NCBI RefSeq assembly: GCF_000282475.1
Contig: NZ_AKJF01000069.1
Location: 50,661-114,660, forward strand
DNA length: 64,000 bases
Origin: Pseudomonas sp. GM78
GTDB lineage: Bacteria > Pseudomonadota > Gammaproteobacteria > Pseudomonadales > Pseudomonadaceae
Direction of reading: 5' to 3'
Under the pieces are notes generated by a model. It was not told the DNA's origin. It made no database searches and saw nothing but the letters and a program-made list of their open reading frames with translations. The position numbers and the translations under genes were made by a program. Shown here piece after piece: positions 20,275-29,235 of this stretch. The first letter of the stretch is position 1. Every line of letters begins with the position of its first letter.

Positions 20275-23200
20275 TCAGGCTGCTACAGAGGGCAGCCGCC
20301 CTTCCAGCGTCAGGCCCATGCGGTTGAGTGCGTGGGCAAGGCTGATCAGATTTGCGTAGGTGACCTGATGCACGCCGGCCCAGGCAGGGCGGTCGACCCG
20401 AAAGCCGCTATCCATCGTTCGCTCGATTGTCGTTCGCACAATCTGGTTGGTGCGGCTGCGATGAATCAGCGTGAAGGAATCCTGCGACCGTTCAATGGTG
20501 AACATGCCCTGACGAAACAGCAGGTGATCGATCTGCTCGGGCGTTCGTTGGGTGAACGGCGTCGGCATCTGCAGGCTGATGTCGGCATACAGGGTGTCGG
20601 TATTACCGCGCATCGGGCCAAGTCCCCCCGCAATCTCATGGCCGACTTCGATGCCTTGGTCGATGTCCAGGTGCAGGCTCTGCTCGGGTTGCACTTCTTC
20701 GATGCGCAAACCGACACCTCCCTCGGTTTCGCTGATGCCGGCCATTCCCCTGAACGTGTTGGTACTTTCCTGGTCGGTGAGTACCAGCCATTTTGCGCCG
20801 CCGTTGCGTGCTTGAGTGGCTTGCATGATGCTGTGGGTGAGGTAGGTCTTGATGGATTGCCGTGATCTGAGGCCCATGGTCGTGTCTGTATAGCGATAAC
20901 TTGCCAGGCAGTCGGTGGCCTGGATTCGAATGCCGTTCTGTTGGGCCGTTTTGACGACCTCCAGCGGCGTGAACTGTCCCGCAGGATCGCCTGGCAGCTT
21001 TTTCAGGTATATCTCCAGCATGCCATGCATCTCCCCGGTCTCGGCGAAGTTGTTCAGGTCGACTTGGCTGAAGTCGTTGAGCAGACGATGCATGTAGAGT
21101 GTCTTGACGCCTTGCCGGGCAAACGTCGGCATGTTTTCGATCAGGAAGCGCATGCTGGCAATGCGATCCTGACTTTCTCCAACCACCAGGCCGGGCGCTG
21201 CGTCGAATATCTTCTCGATGAGTTCGGTAACGGTTGTGGATGGCGTGATCACGGGCTGGACCGGCCGGGGCGGCAGCGAGGCGAAAAAGTCCTTGGGCGT
21301 CTGGAATGCGGTTGCATCCCTGACCAGCATTGTGCGACGCCCGGCAACATATTGTTCATAGGAGGAGACCCCTCTGATTTGCCCTCCATGCATGCTGACG
21401 ATTTTTATATGGGTTTCCGGTTCTCCCAACGCCATGGAGTTCAGTGAGCGGCCGTTGGGGGCATCGTATCGGGTCAAGTGAGTGAGATCCTTCACTTTGG
21501 GCAGCACCGGAGCCGTGGGCTGCGATGGTCCGGGAACAGGCTCGCTGGGGCCAGGCTTGCCAGAGGCGTGCTTGCTGGGGCCTTTACCGCCGGCGGTCAA
21601 ACGAAGTTTCGGTGCCAGCTCCCATTCACCCTCGGCATTCAGGCGTACAGGAATCGAGCCCGTAAAAGCGTTGGGGTTTTGCGGGTCGATGATGGCCCAG
21701 GTGCCGCCGCCGTTGACGTCAGCCTCGTAACGCACGTAGTAAGCCTGTTCGTTGATCAGGATGGCGTTGGGAGGGTTTGATTCCAGGGTGTAGATACCCT
21801 GGTATTTCCCGCTGGTGGCCATGGGGTAGCTTTCGAGGAGTTCATTGCTTTGCCAATGCTCTGGCACTTCAATGGCATCCCCGGTCTCGTCGGGCAGGGT
21901 CGGTAATACATCAGGTTGCAGAGGACCCTCCTCTGATTCATCGGTCGCGCGCGGTTCCGCGGGCTCCTCCGGGTCGAGCGTCTTGTCCAGGTCCGCCGCT
22001 TCAGCTTCAGCCGCAACCCCGGCTTCGTCCAACACACTCGCTTCCCTGAGCAGCGGAACATTGAACAGCACATTGATGCCAGCGAGCACCGCGCCAATCA
22101 CGCCAGCCTTGCGCTCCGCCGCCGTTCTGCCATTGACCGCCTTGTCGATGTTCAAACCCATCGCGGCGATGCTGGCCCCGATCACGGGCAAGGCGATGGG
22201 CCAGCCGAGAACCGCCAGCGGGCCGAAGACCTTCAGGCCGACAGTCAGATAACCCAGCCACAGGTGTTCGCGCATTTGCCCATTGGTCACCAGGGTCAGA
22301 GTGGCTTCTTCCAGCATCGCGCCTTGCACGGCCCGGCTCTGCCAGGTGAACACGTCGCCGCTGACGGTGATGTTTTTCTGATTGATCAGATGGTGATCGT
22401 ATTTGCCCCAGGTGCCGACCAGCTGGTTCATCAACGGGGTGATGTCGTCGTGGATCGCCTTGCGCACCGACAGCGGGAAATGGGTCATGAATTCGGTTCG
22501 GGCCTGCTCTTCGTTCATCTGCAGCAGCATCCACCAGTGCATGTCGGTGGGCGTCGGGTGCACGTGGAAAGGTGTGGTTGCGCCAGGTACGTAGGTGATC
22601 TGCCGACCGTTGCGGTCGACGATGCGCAGGATGTCGGTGGCGACATGGCCTGCGACATCCAGCGCACAGACTTGCAGATCCGCAGGCACGGTGTTTTGCG
22701 CCTGCAGGGACGCCAGGGTGATAGGCCAGGGCGTGTCGCCAACGGCGGCCCTGACGACGGTCTGGAAATCGTCTTCCCCCAGTTGCCCGCTCTCGCACGC
22801 CTCAATGGCTTTACTGAGGTAGTTACACTTGGCCAGGGCCCGGTAGTCATCGAAATGCGTGGCCCAGAATGCATTGAATCGGGTCAGGTAGCGGTCGCTG
22901 AGGTTCAGCTCCCACAGGTCGGCGAGTACCTTGCTGGGGTACATCCGCACTTCATTGGTTTCGTTGTAGATACTGGCATTGGCATCGGCGGTGTAGAACC
23001 CGCCATTGCTGTTCAGTTCGAGGGCGTCGTCCTGGTCGGTCACGCGAAACCGATGCATGACCAGTTCCGTCAGTGTGAATGACTCACAGGGTTTGGGCGC
23101 ATGTTCCCAGCCCAGGAACGTCTTGTTGCTGCTGGCCGTGACGTTGTCGAACCGATGCCACCAGACCTGGTCGGGGTCGTGGCCGGTGATGCCGTGTTTT

Positions 23201-23337
23201 TTCAGGATTTCACTGGCGACGGCGTGGGCTTCTTCCAGCAAACCGGGGCAGGCCGTCACGACGACGGGCGCTATGAGCCTGAGTGTTTCCTGGTCGGCGG
23301 CATTGCTTGATGCGGGGGTGTTTTGTTCGCTGGACAT
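20275..23337 (-). CDS. Dermonecrotic-toxin-like protein with membrane-insertion region and ChaN/TIKI-like C-terminal domain
   Basis: This is a 1020-residue protein resembling the large dermonecrotic or 'membrane-targeted effector' toxins annotated in Pseudomonas. Seen: no signal peptide. A soluble N-terminal region (1-360) is rich in Trp, His and Asp. Two hydrophobic helices at about 363-397 and 411-430 (VFGPLAVLGWPIALPVIGAS; AGVIGAVLAGINVLF) could insert in a target membrane. A very acidic linker (about 431-500) and a Pro/Gly/Ser linker (about 585-615) follow. The C-terminal part (about 705-885) has the layout of the EreA/ChaN/TIKI-like domain of Pasteurella toxin and MARTX toxins (PGLVVGESQD, QGVKTLYMH, GIRIQATD, LVLTDQESTNTFRGMAG). 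The usual His after GE, the Glu-His after LY, and the later His are replaced. AAGGAG lies upstream of the ATG. It is monocistronic, with no immunity gene, VgrG, PAAR or secretion gene nearby. Toxin function is inference. Confidence 0.7.
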   Translation of the reverse strand: MSSEQNTPASSNAADQETLRLIAPVVVTACPGLLEEAHAVASEILKKHGITGHDPDQVWWHRFDNVTASSNKTFLGWEHAPKPCESFTLTELVMHRFRVTDQDDALELNSNGGFYTADANASIYNETNEVRMYPSKVLADLWELNLSDRYLTRFNAFWATHFDDYRALAKCNYLSKAIEACESGQLGEDDFQTVVRAAVGDTPWPITLASLQAQNTVPADLQVCALDVAGHVATDILRIVDRNGRQITYVPGATTPFHVHPTPTDMHWWMLLQMNEEQARTEFMTHFPLSVRKAIHDDITPLMNQLVGTWGKYDHHLINQKNITVSGDVFTWQSRAVQGAMLEEATLTLVTNGQMREHLWLGYLTVGLKVFGPLAVLGWPIALPVIGASIAAMGLNIDKAVNGRTAAERKAGVIGAVLAGINVLFNVPLLREASVLDEAGVAAEAEAADLDKTLDPEEPAEPRATDESEEGPLQPDVLPTLPDETGDAIEVPEHWQSNELLESYPMATSGKYQGIYTLESNPPNAILINEQAYYVRYEADVNGGGTWAIIDPQNPNAFTGSIPVRLNAEGEWELAPKLRLTAGGKGPSKHASGKPGPSEPVPGPSQPTAPVLPKVKDLTHLTRYDAPNGRSLNSMALGEPETHIKIVSMHGGQIRGVSSYEQYVAGRRTMLVRDATAFQTPKDFFASLPPRPVQPVITPSTTVTELIEKIFDAAPGLVVGESQDRIASMRFLIENMPTFARQGVKTLYMHRLLNDFSQVDLNNFAETGEMHGMLEIYLKKLPGDPAGQFTPLEVVKTAQQNGIRIQATDCLASYRYTDTTMGLRSRQSIKTYLTHSIMQATQARNGGAKWLVLTDQESTNTFRGMAGISETEGGVGLRIEEVQPEQSLHLDIDQGIEVGHEIAGGLGPMRGNTDTLYADISLQMPTPFTQRTPEQIDHLLFRQGMFTIERSQDSFTLIHRSRTNQIVRTTIERTMDSGFRVDRPAWAGVHQVTYANLISLAHALNRMGLTLEGRLPSVAA

Positions 23338-23543
23338 GCTCTCGCTCCTTGAGAAATGGGCAGTGATGATTGCCCGCTTCTCTGCAGGAGGTGCACTACA
23401 TAGTTATGCATGGATAAACGGTCAGCGTCGATCAAGCTGTGACCAGTCGCCGCGCCACCCTTACTGTTTCCCAACCGCAGGTGTATCGTATTCGCCTTTT
23501 GCAGGCCATAGGCCTGTCGCTGATACGTGAGGTAGTTGAGTTC

Positions 23544-24920
23544 ATGTCTTTCACCCGTCGCCAAATCCTCGGTGGCCTGGCCGGTCTTGTTGTCGTTGGC
23601 GTGGGAGCGGGCGGCGCATCGCGTTACTGGCTGGGCAAGATGGCCGACGCCGATGCGGGTCACGACTATGAGCTGATTGCGGCGCCGCTGGACATCGAGT
23701 TGGTGGCGGGGCACAAGACCGAAGCCTGGGCGTTCGGCCCGTCGGCGCCTGGCACCGAGTTGCGCGTGCGCCAGGGTGAATGGCTGCGGTTACGCTTCAT
23801 CAACCACTTGCCGGTGGCGACCACCATCCACTGGCATGGCATTCGCCTGCCGCTGGAGATGGACGGTGTGCCTTACGTGTCGCAGTTGCCGGTATTGCCC
23901 GGTGAATACTTCGACTACAAATTTCGCGTGCCCGATGCCGGCAGCTACTGGTATCACCCGCACGTGAGCAGCAGTGAAGAGCTCGGTCGCGGGCTGGTCG
24001 GCCCGCTGATCGTCGAGGAGCGCGAACCGACCGGTTTCAAGTACGAGAAAACCTTGAGCTTGAAGAACTGGCATGTCGATGAGCAGGGCGCTTTCGTCGA
24101 CTTCAGCATTCCTCGCGAAGCCGCCCGCGGCGGTACGGCGGGGCGCCTGTCGACCATCAACGGTGTGCCGCAAGCGGTCATCGACTTGCCTGCCGGGCAG
24201 ATCACCCGAGTGCGCCTGCTCAACCTCGATAACACCCTCACCTATCGCCTGAACATCCCCGGTGTCGAAGCGCAGATCTACGCACTGGACGGCAACCCCA
24301 TCGAACCGCGACCGCTCGGCAAGGAGTACTGGCTCGGCCCGGGGATGCGTATTTGTCTGGCGATAAAGGCGCCACCTGCCGGTGAAGAGTTATCGTTGCG
24401 CAACGGGCCTGTACGCCTGGGTACATTGCGTTCGGTGGCTAACAGTGACGCCCCGACCCAATGGCCGCCCGCGCTGCCCGCCAACCCGGTGGCCGAACCG
24501 GACCTGGCCAATGCCGAGAAACTCAACTTCAATTTCGAATGGGTGGGGTCGGTGTCAGTCAACGTCGACAACGGCAAGCCGCCAAGCCTGTGGCAGATCA
24601 ACGGCAAAGCCTGGGACATCACGGATAAAACCTGCGCCGACCGTCCGATTGCCAAGCTGGAAAAGGGCAAGAGCTACATTTTTGAATTGAAGAACATGAC
24701 TCAATACCAGCATCCGATTCACCTGCACGGCATGAGCTTCAAAGTCATTGCTTCGAACCGCCATAAGGTCATCCCGTACTTCACCGACACCTATTTGTTG
24801 GGCAAGAACGAGCGTGCGCAGGTGGCGCTGGTGGCGGATAACCCTGGGGTGTGGATGTTCCATTGCCATGTGATCGATCACATGGAAACCGGCCTGATGG
24901 CCGCCATCGAGGTGGCGTGA
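23544..24920 (+). CDS. cumA: Multicopper oxidase, CumA-type, Tat-exported
   Basis: This is a periplasmic laccase-like oxidase of 458 residues. The N-terminus FTRRQILGGLAG is a twin-arginine signal. Three cupredoxin domains follow, with all copper motifs visible: IHWHG, WYHPH, HPIHLHG and the HCH segment in MFHCHVIDHMETGLM carrying the T1 ligands. The gene resembles cumA of Pseudomonas putida GB-1, once linked to Mn(II) oxidation, and has the same downstream partner (cumB, now recognised as tadA). The start is set at the Tat signal; the open frame reaches back another 35 codons without a better RBS. Its stop overlaps the tadA ATG by one base. Confidence 0.88.
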   Translation: MSFTRRQILGGLAGLVVVGVGAGGASRYWLGKMADADAGHDYELIAAPLDIELVAGHKTEAWAFGPSAPGTELRVRQGEWLRLRFINHLPVATTIHWHGIRLPLEMDGVPYVSQLPVLPGEYFDYKFRVPDAGSYWYHPHVSSSEELGRGLVGPLIVEEREPTGFKYEKTLSLKNWHVDEQGAFVDFSIPREAARGGTAGRLSTINGVPQAVIDLPAGQITRVRLLNLDNTLTYRLNIPGVEAQIYALDGNPIEPRPLGKEYWLGPGMRICLAIKAPPAGEELSLRNGPVRLGTLRSVANSDAPTQWPPALPANPVAEPDLANAEKLNFNFEWVGSVSVNVDNGKPPSLWQINGKAWDITDKTCADRPIAKLEKGKSYIFELKNMTQYQHPIHLHGMSFKVIASNRHKVIPYFTDTYLLGKNERAQVALVADNPGVWMFHCHVIDHMETGLMAAIEVA

Positions 24921-25417
24921 TGCGTCAGATTCGTCCCGCTGCAATCATCGACCGCAGCCGAGATCGTGACTTCATGCGCGAAGCCCTGGCCCTCGCGGCA
25001 CAAGGCGCGGCACTGGGCGAAGTGCCGGTGGGCGCGGTGCTGGTGCAGGATGGTGAAATCATCGGTCGTGGCTTCAATTGCCCGATCAGCGGCAACGATC
25101 CGAGTGCCCATGCCGAGATGGTCGCGATCCGTGATGCCGCCCAAGCCGTCAGCAACTATCGCCTGCCAGGCAGCACGCTGTATGTGACGCTGGAGCCGTG
25201 CAGCATGTGCGCCGGGTTGATCGTGCATTCGCGGATTACGCGGGTGGTGTATGGCGCGCTGGAGCCCAAGGCCGGGATTGTGCAGAGCCAGGGGCAGTTC
25301 TTTACCCAGGGCTTTTTGAATCACCGGGTGTTGTATGAGGGTGGGGTGTTGGCGGAGGAGTGTGGGGCGGTACTCAGCGAGTTCTTCAAGGCCCGACGTG
25401 CGAAACCTTCAGACTAA
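24920..25417 (+). CDS. tadA: tRNA-specific adenosine deaminase TadA (CumB)
   Basis: TadA deaminates adenosine-34 to inosine in tRNA-Arg(ACG). This 165-residue cytidine/deaminase-fold enzyme has the zinc and proton-relay motif HAE (His64, Glu66) and PCSMC (Cys94, Cys97). The start ATG overlaps the cumA stop (TGATG), indicating translational coupling to the oxidase upstream. A conserved Pseudomonas N-terminal extension (MRQIRPAAIIDRSRD) precedes the usual FMREALALA start of the fold. Confidence 0.94.
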   Translation: MRQIRPAAIIDRSRDRDFMREALALAAQGAALGEVPVGAVLVQDGEIIGRGFNCPISGNDPSAHAEMVAIRDAAQAVSNYRLPGSTLYVTLEPCSMCAGLIVHSRITRVVYGALEPKAGIVQSQGQFFTQGFLNHRVLYEGGVLAEECGAVLSEFFKARRAKPSD

Positions 25418-25425
25418 ACACCAAC

Positions 25426-25514
25426 CCCTGTAGGAGCGAGCCTGCTCGCGATGGTGTGTCAGTCGACATCAACGTATCTGACACTCCATCGCGAGCAGGC
25501 TCACTCCTACAGGG
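25426..25514. repeat. REPIN (paired REP) element
   Basis: Inverted cores CCTGTAGGAGCGAGCCTGCT and complement (one mismatch) lie about 35 bases apart, between convergent tadA and cmoB. Confidence 0.85.
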
Positions 25515-25541
25515 GATCTCCATTGACAGCGAGATTGGGGA

Positions 25542-26498
25542 TTATTTGCGGGCGACGATCACCGCCCGCATCGGCGCCGGCAGCCCTTCAATGGTCTTGC
25601 TGTGGTCTTCGGGATCAAGGAAGTCGCTCAACGACTGATACTTCATCCATTCCGTACCGCGCTGTTCTTCAACCGTGGTCACGCTCACGTCCACGCATTT
25701 CACATCGGTAAACCCGGCCCGACGCAGCCACAACTCCAGCGCCGGCACTGACGGCAGGAACCACACGTTGCGCATCTGCGCATAGCGATCCTCCGGTACC
25801 AGCACTTGATGTTTGTCGCCTTCGACCACCAGGGTTTCGAGCACCAGTTCGCCGCCCTTGACCAGGCAATCCTTCAACGCCAGCAAGTGCTCGATCGGTG
25901 AGCGACGGTGGTAGAACACGCCCATGGAAAACACCGTGTCGAAGCCCTCGAGGTTCGGCGGCAGGTCTTCGAAAGGGAATGGCAGGTGCCAGGCATTCGG
26001 CTCGGACAGGTAACGCTGCACCGCCTGGAACTGGCAGAAGAACAACCAGTTCGGATCGACGCCGATCACGCTGTCCGCACCGGCACCCAGCATGCGCCAC
26101 ATGTAGTAACCGTTGCCGCAGCCGACATCGAGGATGCGCTTGCCCTTGAGGTCCAGGTGCGGAGCGACGCGCGACCATTTCCAGTCCGAACGCCATTCGG
26201 TGTCGACGTGCACGCCGAACAGATCGAACGGGCCTTTGCGCCACGGCGACAAACCCATCAATGCCGTGCGCATCTGCGCACGGGTTTTATCGTCGCAATC
26301 GGTGTCCAGCGTCAAACCGTTCAACAAGTCGACTTCGCTCGGCTGGATCTTCGGCAGAGCGTCCAGCGCACTTTGCCAGCGCTCCAGGTCGCCGTGACCC
26401 TTTTCCATTTTCTTGTCGAGTTGATGCTGCAGGGTGTTGGCCCAATCGGCCAGCGGTGTGCCAGCCAGGCGGCGGGCCAGGGGAGACAGATCAATCAT
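25542..26498 (-). CDS. cmoB: tRNA U34 carboxymethyltransferase CmoB
   Basis: CmoB transfers the carboxymethyl group from carboxy-SAM to 5-hydroxyuridine-34, giving cmo5U in tRNAs. The 318-residue protein has a Rossmann methyltransferase core with the SAM-site motif [15 protein letters not shown], and further family segments [16 protein letters not shown] and [10 protein letters not shown]. Its start overlaps the cmoA stop (ATGA), so the two are translated from one mRNA and act in succession. Confidence 0.96.
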   Translation of the reverse strand: MIDLSPLARRLAGTPLADWANTLQHQLDKKMEKGHGDLERWQSALDALPKIQPSEVDLLNGLTLDTDCDDKTRAQMRTALMGLSPWRKGPFDLFGVHVDTEWRSDWKWSRVAPHLDLKGKRILDVGCGNGYYMWRMLGAGADSVIGVDPNWLFFCQFQAVQRYLSEPNAWHLPFPFEDLPPNLEGFDTVFSMGVFYHRRSPIEHLLALKDCLVKGGELVLETLVVEGDKHQVLVPEDRYAQMRNVWFLPSVPALELWLRRAGFTDVKCVDVSVTTVEEQRGTEWMKYQSLSDFLDPEDHSKTIEGLPAPMRAVIVARK

Positions 26499-27238
26499 GG
26501 CAAGGCAATCAACGAGGCAAAGTTAAGACACTGGAACCACGGCACGACTTTCGAGAACCCGGCGGCCAACAGGCGTTCGCGATGTTCTTCGAGGCTGTCG
26601 GGCTTCATGACATTTTCGATGGCGCTGCGCTTCTGGGCAATTTCCAGTTCGCTATAGCCGTTGGCGCGCTTGAAGGCGACGTGCAGGTCGGTGAGCAGCG
26701 CGTGCTCCTGCTCGTCTTCAAAGCGCAGTTTTTCCGAGAGGATCAGTGCACCACCGGGCAGCAGGGACTGGTGGATGCGCGACAGCAACGCGCTACGTTG
26801 GTCCGGGGCGATGAATTGCAGGGTGAAGTTCAGCGCCACCACCGAGGCGGGTTTGAATTCGAGGGCGAGGATGTCGCCTTCGACCACTTCCACCGGCAGC
26901 AACTCCTGGAACATCGAGTCCTGGCCGTTCAGATACTCACGGCATCGCTCGACCATCGCCGCGGAGTTATCCACAGCGATGACGCGGCAGCCGTCGGTGC
27001 GCACATGTCGACGTAGCGCCTGGGTCACTGCGCCCAGGGACGAGCCGAGGTCGTAGAGCACGCTGTTGGGCTGGGCGAATTGCGCGGCGAGCACGCCGAG
27101 GTTTTCGACAATGGTCGGATAACCCGGCACCGAGCGCTTGATCATGTCCGGGAACACTCGCACCACGTCCTCATTGAAGGCGAAGTCAGGCACCTGGGCC
27201 AAAGGCTGGGCGAAAAGGCGATCGGATTCTTTGCTCAC
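26495..27238 (-). CDS. cmoA: Carboxy-SAM synthase CmoA
   Basis: CmoA makes carboxy-S-adenosylmethionine from SAM and prephenate, the cofactor for CmoB. The start is GTG at 27238, giving [23 protein letters not shown] and a 247-residue protein, the same length as E. coli CmoA. The SAM motif is [16 protein letters not shown]. The open frame extends 30 codons further upstream towards a REP-like element and lacks conserved sequence there. It is followed directly by cmoB. Confidence 0.95.
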   Translation of the reverse strand: MSKESDRLFAQPLAQVPDFAFNEDVVRVFPDMIKRSVPGYPTIVENLGVLAAQFAQPNSVLYDLGSSLGAVTQALRRHVRTDGCRVIAVDNSAAMVERCREYLNGQDSMFQELLPVEVVEGDILALEFKPASVVALNFTLQFIAPDQRSALLSRIHQSLLPGGALILSEKLRFEDEQEHALLTDLHVAFKRANGYSELEIAQKRSAIENVMKPDSLEEHRERLLAAGFSKVVPWFQCLNFASLIALP

Positions 27239-27326
27239 GGCGGTTCCGGCGGTGTCGGTGGAAAAGGCCGGCATTTTAGCCAAGTTGGCGCGGGGATGCG
27301 CGGGTTGTCTGATAAACCGCCAAATC

Positions 27327-27402
27327 AAAAGATCGCAGCCTGCGGCAGCTCCTACATTGGAACGCGATCCCCTGTAGGAGCTGCCGCAGGCTGCGATCTT
27401 TT
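27327..27402. repeat. Paired REP-like element, GCTGCCGCAGGC family
   Basis: Inverted copies AAAAGATCGCAGCCTGCGGC and complement lie around about 20 bases. The distal end of the element overlaps the stop codon of the neighbouring YhhN-like gene. Confidence 0.85.
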
Positions 27403-28045
27403 AAGCGGCTGAATGCGGTTTCTGATCGAACGCCGATGCGGTGATGCCCCATTGCCCCAGCCAGTAACTGAGGATGATCACGTACGGCGCGGCATCAAAG
27501 GGCACGACAAAGCGGCTGATACCAATCACGCTATCGGAAAACACAAACGCCACCGCCCCGGCTGCCGCAAGCAGCGCCGAACGCTTGGGCACATCGGTGC
27601 CGAGTCGCGCCAGCGCACGCCAGAGCATGGCGCTGATCGCCAGGCCATAGACGATCACCGGAATCAGCAATGGCCCCAGTCCGTGGGTAATCAGTATCCC
27701 CAGCAACACTGCGCCGACGCCGAGGGCCAGGATCAGTGGCAACACGGCCAAGCGCCTGCAGTCAGTCAAATAAGCTTTCAGATAGGCCAGATGGGCGACG
27801 AGGAATGCGCCGAGGCCGAACACGAACAAATCCCCCGGCCATGCCAGCAACACGTCGCCGAGCAGGGAAAAGATCAAGCCCAGACTGATCCAGCGGCGAT
27901 ACTCACTAGGTGGTGCGTCGTGCAGCCAGCCGAGCAGGGCCAGTACAGGCAGCGGCTTGACCAACAGGCAAAGCAGCGCTGCGTGCACGCTCAGGCCATA
28001 GAGAAACGTCACTGCGCCCATCAGCGCCAGAATCAGCCAGCCCAC
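27401..28045 (-). CDS. YhhN family membrane protein (lysoplasmalogenase-like)
   Basis: This is a hydrophobic protein of about 214 residues with seven to eight membrane helices. It has the YhhN-type segments YLTDCRRLAV, GDVLLAWPG and SDSVIGISRF, with conserved acidic residues that in the eukaryotic TMEM86 relatives support lysoplasmalogen hydrolysis. The function in Pseudomonas is not shown here. The GTG start is chosen because the frame upstream lies inside the lipoprotein gene, whose stop is two bases before this GTG. The stop codon falls in the end of a REP-like repeat, so the C-terminal residues may vary between strains. Confidence 0.75.
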   Translation of the reverse strand: MGWLILALMGAVTFLYGLSVHAALLCLLVKPLPVLALLGWLHDAPPSEYRRWISLGLIFSLLGDVLLAWPGDLFVFGLGAFLVAHLAYLKAYLTDCRRLAVLPLILALGVGAVLLGILITHGLGPLLIPVIVYGLAISAMLWRALARLGTDVPKRSALLAAAGAVAFVFSDSVIGISRFVVPFDAAPYVIILSYWLGQWGITASAFDQKPHSAA

Positions 28046-28047
28046 GG

Positions 28048-28440
28048 TCAGTTCACCGAAATGGCGCAGTCGAAGGCATCCGCCGGCAGCACTTCCGGTG
28101 CCCAAGGTTGTTGCGAGGTCAGGCGTAAACGCCCGGTGCCAGGGGCGAACGCCTGGAAGCGCCAGGTCGAAACACCGGCAGCACCCACGACGCCGGCATC
28201 TTCCGGGTTGCTGTAGACCTCAGGGCTGAGCGCGCGCAATACGCCGCCGGCCGAATCCTGGATCGACCAGCGATAACCCGTGGTCGGATTGCTCGGCAGG
28301 GTCAGGATCAGGTTTTGCCCGCTGGTGAGTTTTATCGGGCATTCGCTTTGTTTTTCCACGGTCACATTGTGCGCAGGTTGCGTGGCGCAAGCGGCCAGCA
28401 AGGTGAGAGCGAGAGGGACAAACAGGCGAGTGGGGGACAT
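28048..28440 (-). CDS. Chagasin-like (inhibitor I42) lipoprotein
   Basis: This is a 130-residue lipoprotein with a signal peptide ending LLAAC (lipobox). It carries the loops typical of chagasin-family cysteine-protease inhibitors: NPTTGYRW, a Gly-rich centre (AGVVGAAGVSTWRF) and QQPWAPE near the C-terminus (RPW in typical members). The family blocks papain-like proteases; the target in this organism is unknown. The start MSPTRLFVPL is chosen for the signal peptide; the frame further upstream is not coding. It sits two bases upstream of the YhhN-like gene. Confidence 0.82.
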   Translation of the reverse strand: MSPTRLFVPLALTLLAACATQPAHNVTVEKQSECPIKLTSGQNLILTLPSNPTTGYRWSIQDSAGGVLRALSPEVYSNPEDAGVVGAAGVSTWRFQAFAPGTGRLRLTSQQPWAPEVLPADAFDCAISVN

Positions 28441-28547
28441 AGGCTCAGCGGCTCCGGCATTCACGACGAACGGCGAGCATAACTGAAGATGAGACAAAGT
28501 GTGACAGCGCTGGGAGTGGTGGTTGCCAGTGCCGACGCCATCGCCGG

Positions 28548-28582
28548 CAAACCGGCTCCTACGGGAACGGTCCTGCCGGCGA
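28548..28582. repeat. Short diverged REP-like inverted repeat
   Basis: ATCGCCGGCA and TGCCGGCGAT arms lie around AACCGGCTCCTACGGG. It looks like a diverged or shortened REP element. Confidence 0.5.
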
Positions 28583-28597
28583 TAGCGCTGGTGCAGG

Positions 28598-29056
28598 TCA
28601 GGCTTGCAGCGAGAACGCAAACTTGCCTTCGGATACAAACTCACGCTGTCCGTTGTCCTTGAAGCTGACTTTGAATGTGCCGGAGTAGTCTTGCTTGCCG
28701 GCGTCCACAATCAGGTTCATGACGCCCTTGAATGCCGGGTAACTGGTATAGGCCGGGAAGCTTTCAGTCAGAAGAATTTCTATCGAATGCTCCGGCGAGT
28801 TTAATTCGTAGGTGCCGGATTCGATATTTTTAGGTAGATAAAGATCAAAAGCACGATCTTCAGGGGTGTTTTTTTCACCGGCTTTGAAAATAGCCAGGAT
28901 TTCCCGGGAACCGACGCTGGTGTAAAACTCTTCGGAGTTAAAATCATTGCGGTCTTGAATGGTGGCACTCAAGCAGTTTTTCTGACAGCACTGGCGGAAT
29001 TTCATTTTAGTATTAATGCGACTGTCGACAAGACTTCTTCGTTGCTGGATATCCAT
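28598..29056 (-). CDS. Hypothetical protein in AT-rich segment, 152 residues
   Basis: I do not recognise the family. The protein is hydrophilic with a mixed charge pattern and a C-terminal half that looks beta-rich (GTYELNSPEHSIEILLTE, YSGTFKVSFKDNGQREFV). A CCQKNC cysteine cluster lies near residue 23-28. There is no signal peptide. The base composition is visibly lower in GC than in flanking genes, suggesting acquisition by transfer. The start at 29056 has AGG upstream; an internal ATG (MKFRQCC) lacks an RBS. It is the same strand as lon and the lipoprotein but separated by intergenic gaps. Confidence 0.55.
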   Translation of the reverse strand: MDIQQRRSLVDSRINTKMKFRQCCQKNCLSATIQDRNDFNSEEFYTSVGSREILAIFKAGEKNTPEDRAFDLYLPKNIESGTYELNSPEHSIEILLTESFPAYTSYPAFKGVMNLIVDAGKQDYSGTFKVSFKDNGQREFVSEGKFAFSLQA

Positions 29057-29188
29057 GGAACCTGTTTCTTCAAGGATTGTTGGAGCCTTGAATGTACGGC
29101 CTGTGGGTGGCCTGGACTACTATTCGAATTAGCAGGTTCTAATCAGTCTTGATGACAAAGTGTGTATGTTGTCAGGCATGAAAATGAC

Positions 29189-29213
29189 ATGGCCAGACAA
29201 CTCGTCTGGCCAT
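29189..29213 (-). terminator. Hairpin downstream of lon
   Basis: The stem is ATGGCCAGAC/GTCTGGCCAT with a five-base loop, about 20 bases beyond the lon stop on the minus strand. The tail GTCATTTT gives a moderate T tract. Confidence 0.6.
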
Positions 29214-29235
29214 TTCAGTGTTGCAATCGATCAGC

